A stretch of 38,118 nt of DNA, taken from Candidatus Gastranaerophilales bacterium. Its GTDB lineage: Bacteria > Cyanobacteriota > Vampirovibrionia > Gastranaerophilales > Gastranaerophilaceae. Positions 31,059 through 38,118 of the stretch are shown here, piece after piece; position 1 is the stretch's first letter, and every line of letters begins with the position of its first letter. The notes beneath the pieces were generated by a model. It searched no databases and was not told the origin of the DNA. It saw only the letters and a program-made list of their open reading frames with translations. Made by a program: the position numbers and the translations under genes. The stretch covers positions 1 through 38,118 of the forward strand of contig CANQCO010000006.1 in NCBI GenBank assembly GCA_947589705.1, given 5' to 3'.

Positions 31059-33497
31059 TTATTTTATTGTTGAATATTTTGCTCGGACATTTTTTATAAA
31101 ATTATTCAGTGTGTATTTATCCTTTTTAAAGCTCATTTTTGCGCCAAGTGCGTATATAACTTTATGGTCATTTTCGTTTACAACAGAAAATACGTATTGT
31201 ATAAATTTTCTTTTTTTCTTTTCTGTATTTTTTGTGTTCATTCTTGCATTTAAATCATCAATGCTTTTTTTCATTGCGTTAATGGAGTTATTAAGATTTG
31301 AAATAGAATTTTCCATATTCATTGTATCTTTTATTAAAACATTGATTAAATCATCTTTATATGTGTCTTCCTTCTCTATTTTTGGTTTTTCAAGCGCATC
31401 TTTGAGCCAATTAATTGCACGTTCTTTTTCGATTTTCAGTTTTTTATTAATTTCCGTATAATCCATTTCTTCTAAAAGATTTCTGTCGTCGATTTCGTCA
31501 ATATTTTCAACTACTCTATCTTCAAGATTAAACATTTTAATTAAAGATGATATTCTTGCTGTATCGCTTAATTTACTTATAATAATATTTTTATTATAAT
31601 ACAAACCGAAACAAGTTCCGTGGAATGTGTTTGTTATTAAATATTTGCAATTTTTTAATTTATAAAGGAAATCTTCTATATTATACCCCGGATTGTTATT
31701 GTAATATCCGTTTAATGAAGGAATCAACTCCACTCTCATATTCAATTTTTTAGATATATAATCTGTTATTTGGTTAATTCTTTCATCAAAAACATTTTCT
31801 CTTACATCACTATAAACAGAGAAATATACAACTATATAATCACCTTCAATATTTGTAGTTCTGTTATTTAACAGTTCATCATAATTATCCAATAAAAATA
31901 CAGGGTCTATGACTTGAGTCATTTCCATATTAAAGAGATTTTTAGCAATTTTAACTCCTTCTTCTTCCCTTGTTGATATTTTATCAAATTGCTCAAAATA
32001 ATATTTCATTAAAGATTTTTTTCTATAGTCTATTCTAGTTTTATAATTTTCTAAAGTGGTATGAAAAGAGGACGCGAAAGCAATTTTCTTTTTAGAATTT
32101 GATACAAAATTCATTAAATAATGATATAAATTTAACCATTTATGCCAAGAAAATACAACATCAGCGCCGACTACAAAAGTGTCACAGTATTTATTATATT
32201 TATATAATTCAGCTTCCGTATAGTTGCTGTTTCCAATATTACAGTATTTTGTTGCTATTTTACATCCTAATGTGTTGTCATAGAGGTTGTTTGTAGTTAA
32301 CTTACTAAATATTATTATCGGGTTATACCCTAATTTTTCTATCAATTTATATAAAGCATAATATGTTAAAACCCCGCCTGCATTATTTGAACTCATCATA
32401 TTAACAATACCGACGTTATATTTTGTGTCGGAGCAATTTTTATATAATTCTTCAATCGGCTCTTTATCAAGATTTTCAAAGAAATATTTTCGATTTGTCC
32501 AAACAGGAGTTATCCAAGGTCCAAAACCGTCATGGGTTACATTTGCTTCTTTATAATTGCATTTGGTTTTTATTTCATTAAATATTTTTGCTGCTTTTTT
32601 GCTGCTTATTTTTACTATAGATATTCCTTTATTATCTTTAGTTTTTGCTTTTTTAGACCAGTAATCCCCAATTGTTATATCAGAGGGTCTATCATATTTT
32701 CTATATTTACAATGCAGACATTCTTCTTTACATGATGTATGATTTACAAACATTTTATAATATAAATCATAAATGTCGAATTTCAGGTATTCTTCTTTTT
32801 TTGTTTTTATATAAAGCCCACCCGACCAATTGAATATATTTTTATCTCTAAAGCTAACATATTCAATATCATCTAAATTTTCTACTTTTTCTTTCAGATA
32901 TTTCTGCCAAACTTTTTGAGGGACTATACTGTTACATAATAAATCTATGGTTAATAAATTGTCATAGTCTTTTCCTAAATAATTATTTAGGGCAGATACT
33001 TGGCAGGGAGTACCTGAAAAAAGCACTTTTTTATTTTCATCCAATAATTTTTTTATTTCGATAAAGATATTACCCAAACTGCTTTCAATGTATTTTGAAT
33101 ATCTTAATTTATCTAAATCTTTTTTATCGTTTATTATAATATGTTCAACTCGAAGCCAGTCATCTGAAAAGCTTGCGCCAACAACATATCCGCCATTTTC
33201 TAAAAAATAGTTTGCAACTAGGGTAAACATTCCGCCGGATGAACTTTTCATTCTTATTTCATCGGGTGCGGTTACTTCGTAAAATTCTTTTTTGTGGTCG
33301 GTTTTAAAATTCGGGTTCAATGAATGGCATTTTAAAGCGCAAATTCCGCAATTTGTGCATTTATTTTCATCTATTGAAGGAAAATGAAACCCTTCTTTTG
33401 TTTCAATCATTGTTATTGCACCACTGGGACAAACCAAGGAACAAACGCTGCATCCCGTGCATTCATTTCTATTTAGTTTGTTTATGTTATTTGACAT
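31059..33497 (-). CDS. ferredoxin/FrhB-FdhB and polysaccharide pyruvyl transferase fusion
   Basis: 812 residues. An N-terminal 2[4Fe-4S] ferredoxin contains CTGCSVCSLVCP (Cys13, 16, 19, 23) and CTNCGICALKCH near 42-53. The FrhB/FdhB-type domain of coenzyme F420 hydrogenase beta subunits spans about 60-330 (SSGGMFTLVANYF, SGTPCQVSALNNYLG, CKYRKYDRPSDITIGDYW). A polysaccharide pyruvyl transferase domain at about 370-670 includes VGIVNMMSSNNAGGVLTYY and YLITNTFHGTCFGLYYNKN. The final ~140 residues are charged and include a coiled coil. Proteins with this fusion occur in exopolysaccharide clusters of anaerobes and probably pyruvylate a sugar using the iron-sulfur part for electron handling; that role is inferred. 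Confidence 0.9.
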   Translation of the reverse strand: MSNNINKLNRNECTGCSVCSLVCPSGAITMIETKEGFHFPSIDENKCTNCGICALKCHSLNPNFKTDHKKEFYEVTAPDEIRMKSSSGGMFTLVANYFLENGGYVVGASFSDDWLRVEHIIINDKKDLDKLRYSKYIESSLGNIFIEIKKLLDENKKVLFSGTPCQVSALNNYLGKDYDNLLTIDLLCNSIVPQKVWQKYLKEKVENLDDIEYVSFRDKNIFNWSGGLYIKTKKEEYLKFDIYDLYYKMFVNHTSCKEECLHCKYRKYDRPSDITIGDYWSKKAKTKDNKGISIVKISSKKAAKIFNEIKTKCNYKEANVTHDGFGPWITPVWTNRKYFFENLDKEPIEELYKNCSDTKYNVGIVNMMSSNNAGGVLTYYALYKLIEKLGYNPIIIFSKLTTNNLYDNTLGCKIATKYCNIGNSNYTEAELYKYNKYCDTFVVGADVVFSWHKWLNLYHYLMNFVSNSKKKIAFASSFHTTLENYKTRIDYRKKSLMKYYFEQFDKISTREEEGVKIAKNLFNMEMTQVIDPVFLLDNYDELLNNRTTNIEGDYIVVYFSVYSDVRENVFDERINQITDYISKKLNMRVELIPSLNGYYNNNPGYNIEDFLYKLKNCKYLITNTFHGTCFGLYYNKNIIISKLSDTARISSLIKMFNLEDRVVENIDEIDDRNLLEEMDYTEINKKLKIEKERAINWLKDALEKPKIEKEDTYKDDLINVLIKDTMNMENSISNLNNSINAMKKSIDDLNARMNTKNTEKKKRKFIQYVFSVVNENDHKVIYALGAKMSFKKDKYTLNNFIKNVRAKYSTIK

Positions 33498-33645
33498 TCT
33501 ATACCCTCACCTATCTAAAATCCTGAAAAATTAACCACCTTCAAGAACATGTAAGCATAAAACGCAATCATATAATATATTTAAAAAATGAATACAATTT
33601 ATATTTAATTATTAAATATATATAAAGCACTTAATATTTAATACA

Positions 33646-33825
33646 ATGATAAATAACATGAGTAATTTTAAGCCTATAAAGCAAGAAAAAACGGTAATCA
33701 GCATAAGGCTCGATGTCGATATGCTAAAATTGGTTGATAACATTTCTCTTAAAACCGATATTAGTCGAAACGAGCTTATAGTTCAATGTATAGAATATGC
33801 TCTTGAACATCTGGATAATGATTAG
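33646..33825 (+). CDS. small ribbon-helix-helix (CopG/Arc-like) protein, 59 aa
   Basis: A 59-residue ORF starting MINNMSNFKPIKQEK. Residues ~16-57 have the ribbon-helix-helix signature: a beta strand VISIRLDVDML, helix KLVDNISLKTD, then SRNELIVQCIEYALEHL. Such proteins bind DNA as dimers, as antitoxins, plasmid partition or copy-number repressors. The ribosome binding site is weak; an internal ATG at 33658 is an alternative start. No toxin partner is adjacent. A perfect inverted repeat tttcgta/tacgaaa lies just downstream (33853-33879). It would be missed by length cut-offs of 60 residues. Confidence 0.65.
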   Translation: MINNMSNFKPIKQEKTVISIRLDVDMLKLVDNISLKTDISRNELIVQCIEYALEHLDND

Positions 33826-33996
33826 GTTAAAACATAATTAAAAAAATTTTTATTTCGTACATACTTCTTTTATACGAAAAATTTAAAAAACGCCAAAAAT
33901 TTATTCATAATTATGTATGATTTAAAAAGAGATTTGTATTGCTAATATTAACCTATATTCCTTGGAAAAACGATGATACACATATCCCTAATCTAC
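33826..33996. repeat. inverted repeat TTTCGTA/TACGAAA in the region after the RHH gene
   Basis: tttcgta (33853-33859) and tacgaaa (33873-33879) are exact reverse complements, with extra A/T pairing (aaattttt/aaaaattt) outside. It could be an operator for the ribbon-helix-helix protein or a stable stem; no gene was found in the rest of the interval. Confidence 0.35.
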
Positions 33997-34020
33997 AGCT
34001 ATGATAAAATCATAGCTTTT
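33997..34020. terminator. terminator hairpin at the end of the GT-C-like gene
   Basis: agctatgat (33997-34005) pairs with atcatagct (34009-34017) and the T run continues on the plus strand. It overlaps the stop codon of the minus-strand gene; on the plus strand it could end transcription from the RHH gene. Confidence 0.6.
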
Positions 34021-35395
34021 TTCTTTTTTTGTAAATTTTAAATATTTCATTGTATTTTCCATAACTCAATATTTCATTATCCGTTTCATAAATCACTTCA
34101 AAATTATCGTTTAACGGAAAATCCTCCTGTGCAATTATATATTTAATTTCAGGGGCAGCTTCCTTTTTTGTTTTTGTATTTGTATCAAAATCATAGTAAG
34201 TAATAAAATAATTATTCAGATATGAAAAGAATTTTTTATTCGGAAGATAAGCACTAATGCTTGTAAAAGTAAAAGGATAACCTACCGCATAAAAATATTC
34301 TTCATCATTAAGATTCTCTTTTATATAATCGGCAATCTGTTTAGCTCCCGTAAATTGATGTGTTATTTCAAGATTTGCAAGAAATATGGAAGGTATAGCG
34401 CATATTGTCAGCAAAATTCCTATAGCTATATTAAGTCCTTTTGTTTTGTTTCTGCTTATCCAATAGCAAAATATTATACACAAAATCAATGTAAAGGCTT
34501 TTTGATTTACTATTCCGTTAAACCATATTTTGTAATAAATAAAGAAAATATAAGAAAATGAAACTAGAAAAATCAGGAAGATTTTTTTATCGTTTTTATA
34601 AAATAAATAACCTAAAACAGCTGATAAAACATAAAAAATAACTGCATTAAAATTAACAAAGTATGAAAACGGATAAAGAAAAAACATTTGGGCAAAGATA
34701 GTTATTGCCTCAATTATAGGTCTTGTGTTATCGGAATAGAAAACTACGGCATGATTCATATTCTGCATATTATAAAAGGTTAAAAATAATAATAAAAAAT
34801 TTAATGCCTGAATTATAACAGGGGTGAACAGTTTGATGTCTTTTGTTTTTAAAAATTCAAATATAATCTCAAATGTATAAATAAAAAACACGATAAAACA
34901 TAATCCGAGCATTAAAACATGGGTTTGAGATAACAAAATCAAAAATAAAGAAAATAAATAAGGATGAGATTTACGTTTTAAATAAAAATCAGCAAGCGGA
35001 AACAAAAATAAAGGAATTAAGGCATAGTTCCTTGCTACAACGGGCATGTAGTAAAGCATTCCCGAACTGAAAACAAAAACGGTTTTAATATAATTATTAA
35101 AATCAGACTTGAAACAAACATATAACACAGATAAAAAAACGCATAAGAAACTTATAATCTGCATTGAAACCAATGGCAATCCTGTTTTGGCAAAAGGAAA
35201 AACCAATAAATACCATAGTATCGGATGTCCCTCAAGTCTTGCTTTATTAAAAACTTCAAATATATTTAAGTCTCTGACTAAGCACCAGACTTGACTTTCA
35301 TCTCGCCATATTTCATGATTTATCATTACAATAAAGACAATAATAAACCATACTATTATTAGAAATATATTATATTTGTTTTTTTTTAATTCCAT
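34010..35395 (-). CDS. GT-C-like polytopic membrane protein (putative glycosyltransferase)
   Basis: 461 residues with about ten hydrophobic segments and a short soluble C-terminal domain. The first extracytoplasmic loop has INHEIWRDESQVWCL near residues 25-40, including the Asp-Glu pair expected for the metal/sugar-phosphate site of GT-C (PMT/ArnT-type) enzymes. HPILWYLLVFPF (near 57-68) is a common second motif. Those enzymes transfer sugars from lipid carriers in the membrane. It is likely but not certain that this one is active; the family was named from topology and these two motifs. It is divergent from the alanine symporter with 153 bp between. Confidence 0.6.
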   Translation of the reverse strand: MELKKNKYNIFLIIVWFIIVFIVMINHEIWRDESQVWCLVRDLNIFEVFNKARLEGHPILWYLLVFPFAKTGLPLVSMQIISFLCVFLSVLYVCFKSDFNNYIKTVFVFSSGMLYYMPVVARNYALIPLFLFPLADFYLKRKSHPYLFSLFLILLSQTHVLMLGLCFIVFFIYTFEIIFEFLKTKDIKLFTPVIIQALNFLLLFLTFYNMQNMNHAVVFYSDNTRPIIEAITIFAQMFFLYPFSYFVNFNAVIFYVLSAVLGYLFYKNDKKIFLIFLVSFSYIFFIYYKIWFNGIVNQKAFTLILCIIFCYWISRNKTKGLNIAIGILLTICAIPSIFLANLEITHQFTGAKQIADYIKENLNDEEYFYAVGYPFTFTSISAYLPNKKFFSYLNNYFITYYDFDTNTKTKKEAAPEIKYIIAQEDFPLNDNFEVIYETDNEILSYGKYNEIFKIYKKRKKL

Positions 35396-35548
35396 AAAAA
35401 TATAATATATTAAAATTTATGGGAAGTTTGTTTTGTAACACTTTGTAAGACTGATATTTTATTTTATTGTACTTAAGTCTTATTTTTATTATCCTTGAAG
35501 GGACGGGCTGAATTTTAATTGGATAAAAGATTGAGAAGGAGAAAAGGA

Positions 35549-37081
35549 ATGCTGTTTCGTATTATGTTTTTAAGTTTGTTGAACATAATCTTTTGTTCTC
35601 AAAAAGTATTAGCAATGGGAATTGATGAAAAAATAGAAAAATATTTTGCTCCTTTCTCTGATAAATTTTCTGAATTTATATTTGCTCCCGTTGAAATATT
35701 TGGTGCTCAGGTTCCTGTATTGATATTTTTGATGATAGGAACGAGTATATTCTGCACATTCTATTTAAGATGTATAGGAATATGGGGGTTTAAACATTCT
35801 TTGTATCAAATATTCCATAAAAAAGATACGGAAGGTCATAAAGGAGAAGTATCCTCTTTCGGTGCTTTGGCAACGGCATTATCAGGAACAATAGGACTCG
35901 GTAATATCGCAGGCGTTGCTATAGCTATATCAATAGGCGGCCCCGGGGCAATGTTTTGGATGTGCCTTGGTGCAATATTCGGTATGGCGCTTAAATTCTG
36001 TGAAGTCACTCTTTCTTTAAAATACAGAACATTTAATGCGGACGGCTCTGTGTCAGGCGGTCCTATGTTTTATATACAAAGAGGATTCGCTCAAAAAGGC
36101 TGGCCTAATTTGGGTAAGACTCTTGCTTATATATTTGCGATAGCAATGATACCTGCAACGGTCGGCGGAGGCTGTATGCTCCAAACAAATCAAGCCGCTC
36201 AGCAGTTTATTAATATATCCGGAGGTGAATCCGGATTTTTTGGTATACATAGCTGGATGTTCGGTCTTATTGTTGCCGTTATTGTTGCGTTAGTTATTGT
36301 GGGCGGTATTAAAAGTATAGCTAATGTTACATCAAAAGTTGTTCCTGTTATGTGCTTGATATATATGGGCGCAAGCTTGATAATAATTATTATGAATATA
36401 ACTCATATTCCGCATGCAATATATACCATATTCCATGAAGCATTCTTTCCAAATGCAGTTGCCGGAGGTGCAATAGGTTGTATTATTATCGGCTTAAGAC
36501 GGTCAATACAATCCAATGAAGCAGGTATAGGTTCATCCCCTATTGCTTATGCTGCCGTTAAAACTAGTGAACCTGTTTCTCAGGGCTTTGTTTCTATGAT
36601 TGAACCATTTTTGGATACCGTTGTTGTTTGCTCAATGACTGCATTTGTTATTATTTTAACGGGTGAATATTTGAATTATACGGATGGTATAAACGGAGTT
36701 GAATTGACCTCCTCGGCTTTTGCAAGTGCATTTTCATTTTTCCCTTATATCCTTGCAGTTGTTATAATACTTTTTGCACTCTCAACAATCTTATCTTGGG
36801 CTTATTACGGTCAAAAAGCCTGGACTTTTCTCGTAGGTGAAGGGAAAAAACGTATTTTATTCTATCAGATTATATTCTGCCTGTTTATTATAATAGGTTC
36901 TTCGATGAATATTAAAAGTGTTATAGATTTTACCGATGCAACTTATCTTGTTATGGCAGCACCTAACTTAATCGCTATTTTTGTACTTCTTAAAGATATT
37001 AAAAAAGATTTAATTGATTATTGCCAAAGACATAATTTAATATTTAAAATGAATAAAGCTTGGTATAAAAATGAGCAATGA
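35549..37081 (+). CDS. sodium:alanine symporter (AGCS family)
   Basis: 510 residues from the ATG at 35549, preceded by aaggag; a TTG at 35519 in frame is less likely. About eleven transmembrane segments are present. The family signatures are GTIGLGNIAGVAIAISIGGPGAMFW split as GLGNIAGVA and GGPGAMFWM, with GMALKFCEVTLS, and the conserved SNEAGIGSSPIAYAAV (substrate/Na+ site region, near 336). An N-terminal hydrophobic stretch (MLFRIMFLSLLNIIF) acts as a signal-like segment. It imports alanine or glycine with Na+. It overlaps the following permease gene by 11 bases, so the two are translationally coupled. Confidence 0.93.
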   Translation: MLFRIMFLSLLNIIFCSQKVLAMGIDEKIEKYFAPFSDKFSEFIFAPVEIFGAQVPVLIFLMIGTSIFCTFYLRCIGIWGFKHSLYQIFHKKDTEGHKGEVSSFGALATALSGTIGLGNIAGVAIAISIGGPGAMFWMCLGAIFGMALKFCEVTLSLKYRTFNADGSVSGGPMFYIQRGFAQKGWPNLGKTLAYIFAIAMIPATVGGGCMLQTNQAAQQFINISGGESGFFGIHSWMFGLIVAVIVALVIVGGIKSIANVTSKVVPVMCLIYMGASLIIIIMNITHIPHAIYTIFHEAFFPNAVAGGAIGCIIIGLRRSIQSNEAGIGSSPIAYAAVKTSEPVSQGFVSMIEPFLDTVVVCSMTAFVIILTGEYLNYTDGINGVELTSSAFASAFSFFPYILAVVIILFALSTILSWAYYGQKAWTFLVGEGKKRILFYQIIFCLFIIIGSSMNIKSVIDFTDATYLVMAAPNLIAIFVLLKDIKKDLIDYCQRHNLIFKMNKAWYKNEQ

Positions 37082-38118
37082 TTTAAAAAGGACTTTAAAT
37101 TTAAAAGATTCAATATCCGTTGTAGTAGGTTCAATGGTAGGGTGCGGAATATTTATTGTATCTGCTGATATATTAAGACAGGTGCAATTGGCTTGGCTAT
37201 TACTTTTAGTATGGGTAATAGCGGGTATTTTTTCCCTTTTCGGCGCAATCGCTTATGCTGAACCTGTCTTAAATATAAAAGAAAACGGCGGACAGTATAT
37301 GTTTTTAAAAAAAATGTTTAATGACTTAACCGCTTTCTTATACGGATGGTCGCTTTTAACCGTTATTCAAACGGCTACTATTGCTGCAGTTTGTATTGCC
37401 GTCGGTAAATTTTTGGGAATACTCTTCCCCTATATAAGTTCATCAAATTATATTATTGATTTTTCTTTCTTTAAATTGTCTTCACAGCAATTAATAGCAC
37501 TTGTTGTATGCACGGTTTTGACTTTTATAAATTCAAAAGGTATAAAATACGGAGTAATAACTCAAAATATTTTTACTCTGACAAAAGTATTATCAATAAT
37601 AGGAATTATAGTATTCGGAATATTTTTAGGCTGTAATTTAGATACCATATCAGTTAATTTAATTAATACGATTCATTTAAGCGATTTTACTTTTGACAAA
37701 ATAGAAATTATTGCGACGGCAACGGTAGGCGCAATATTTGCAATGGTAACCTGGAATAATATTACTTTTATTTCTGGAGAAGTAAAAGAGCCTGAAAAAA
37801 ATATACCTCAGGCACTTTTGTGGGGCGTTATTATTGTAATGGCTCTTTATTTAATGATAAATGTTTTATACGTTTTCTCACTTCCCGTCACGGATATACA
37901 AAATGCACCTGAAGATATTGTAGCGGTCAGCGTTATGCAAAAAATTGCGGGGAATTTAGGCAAAATAATCATAGCCGTTATTATAATGATTTCTGCTGTC
38001 GGCAGTGCTAACGGACTTATAATGACCGGAGCAAGAGTATACTATCAAATGGCAAAAGACAGACTTCTATTTAGAAGCCTTGCCGTTATTAACAGAAAAA
38101 CAAGAGTTCCAGTTAATT
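37071..38118 (+). CDS. APC-family amino acid permease, 5' part (runs off window)
   Basis: The ATG at 37071 overlaps the symporter stop; the frame stays open to the last base (349 codons). The N-terminus has the APC signature SISVVVGSMVGCGIFIVSAD (unwound TM1 with the GSMVGCG motif). Later segments include ENGGQYMFLKK, TWNNITFISGEVKEPEKNIP (TM6-7 region typical of LAT/SteT permeases) and SAVGSANGLIMTGARVYYQM. About eight transmembrane segments are visible. It probably exchanges or imports amino acids, together with the alanine symporter gene it is coupled to. The 3' end lies outside the window. Confidence 0.88.
   Translation, partial: MSNDLKRTLNLKDSISVVVGSMVGCGIFIVSADILRQVQLAWLLLLVWVIAGIFSLFGAIAYAEPVLNIKENGGQYMFLKKMFNDLTAFLYGWSLLTVIQTATIAAVCIAVGKFLGILFPYISSSNYIIDFSFFKLSSQQLIALVVCTVLTFINSKGIKYGVITQNIFTLTKVLSIIGIIVFGIFLGCNLDTISVNLINTIHLSDFTFDKIEIIATATVGAIFAMVTWNNITFISGEVKEPEKNIPQALLWGVIIVMALYLMINVLYVFSLPVTDIQNAPEDIVAVSVMQKIAGNLGKIIIAVIIMISAVGSANGLIMTGARVYYQMAKDRLLFRSLAVINRKTRVPVN

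Noticed and set aside
30988-31461. Hydrophobic plus-strand ORF opposite the FrhB/pyruvyl transferase gene
   Set aside because: It is an antisense shadow of a charged Lys/Glu-rich coiled-coil region, and antisense of such codons always reads as Phe/Leu/Ser-rich.
1-38118. CRISPR array
   Set aside because: No regularly spaced repeats of 20-40 bases were seen; the Cas13-like resemblance is limited to one hairpin.

Overview
The window is strongly A+T-rich bacterial DNA using the standard code (TGA is used as a stop). The mix of genes suggests a host-associated bacterium with a small, AT-rich genome: a SWIM-SNF2 helicase, a WG-repeat lipoprotein-like protein, an FrhB/pyruvyl-transferase fusion, many TPRs, and an elongator tRNA-Met of the Firmicutes/cyanobacterial type. 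A gut Gastranaerophilales (non-photosynthetic Cyanobacteriota, 'Melainabacteria') would fit, but this is an inference with no rRNA to confirm it; an AT-rich Firmicute is not excluded.

Left part (1-2033): the C-terminal half of an AAA ATPase/DUF4143 protein runs in from outside the window. It is followed by a gene-poor stretch, a 51-codon ORF, and the decayed C-terminal half of a tyrosine integrase (about 1291-1768).

Integrated element (about 2065-14374, 12.3 kb): it is bounded on the left by the orphan 3' half of a tRNA-Met(CAT) gene and on the right by a complete tRNA-Met(CAT). Both share an 11-base core (acgggtatgag) in the anticodon loop, and a pair of ATTACCCA repeats lies just inside each end. 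The right end carries a replication/integration block: a DUF3987 ATPase split in two, a zinc-finger/TOPRIM primase, an AlpA-like excisionase/regulator and a tyrosine integrase. The middle holds a serine recombinase, a DUF6876-like protein, an unknown zinc-binding protein and two small broken genes. The left part is the cargo: an Abi-family HEPN protein followed by a compact RNA-like hairpin, an XRE repressor, and a divergent five-gene operon. In that operon four consecutive proteins pair zinc ribbons with membrane segments, and the fifth is an exported protein resembling PD-(D/E)XK nucleases. This operon is the best candidate for an undescribed system.

Right of the element (14437-38118) is chromosomal. 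It begins with a truncated third tRNA-Met(CAT) copy, then a glycosidase-like TIM-barrel protein with a ferritin-like partner, a SWIM/SNF2 helicase, an XRE regulator, a zinc-ribbon protein, a DHH phosphoesterase, valyl-tRNA synthetase, an SGNH-like membrane-anchored protein, phosphoglycerate mutase GpmI, a WG-repeat exported protein, a TPR protein, an FrhB-pyruvyl-transferase fusion, a small ribbon-helix-helix protein, a GT-C-like membrane protein, a sodium:alanine symporter, and the start of an APC-family permease that runs off the window. Several strong intrinsic terminators separate these genes.

Four genes in the accessory region (integrase remnant, 7425-7678, 10137-10276, and the DUF3987 pair) are each disrupted by what looks like a single-base indel, three of them in A or T runs. 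This is either real decay or sequencing error. All coordinates and motif readings were made by eye; no database search was run.
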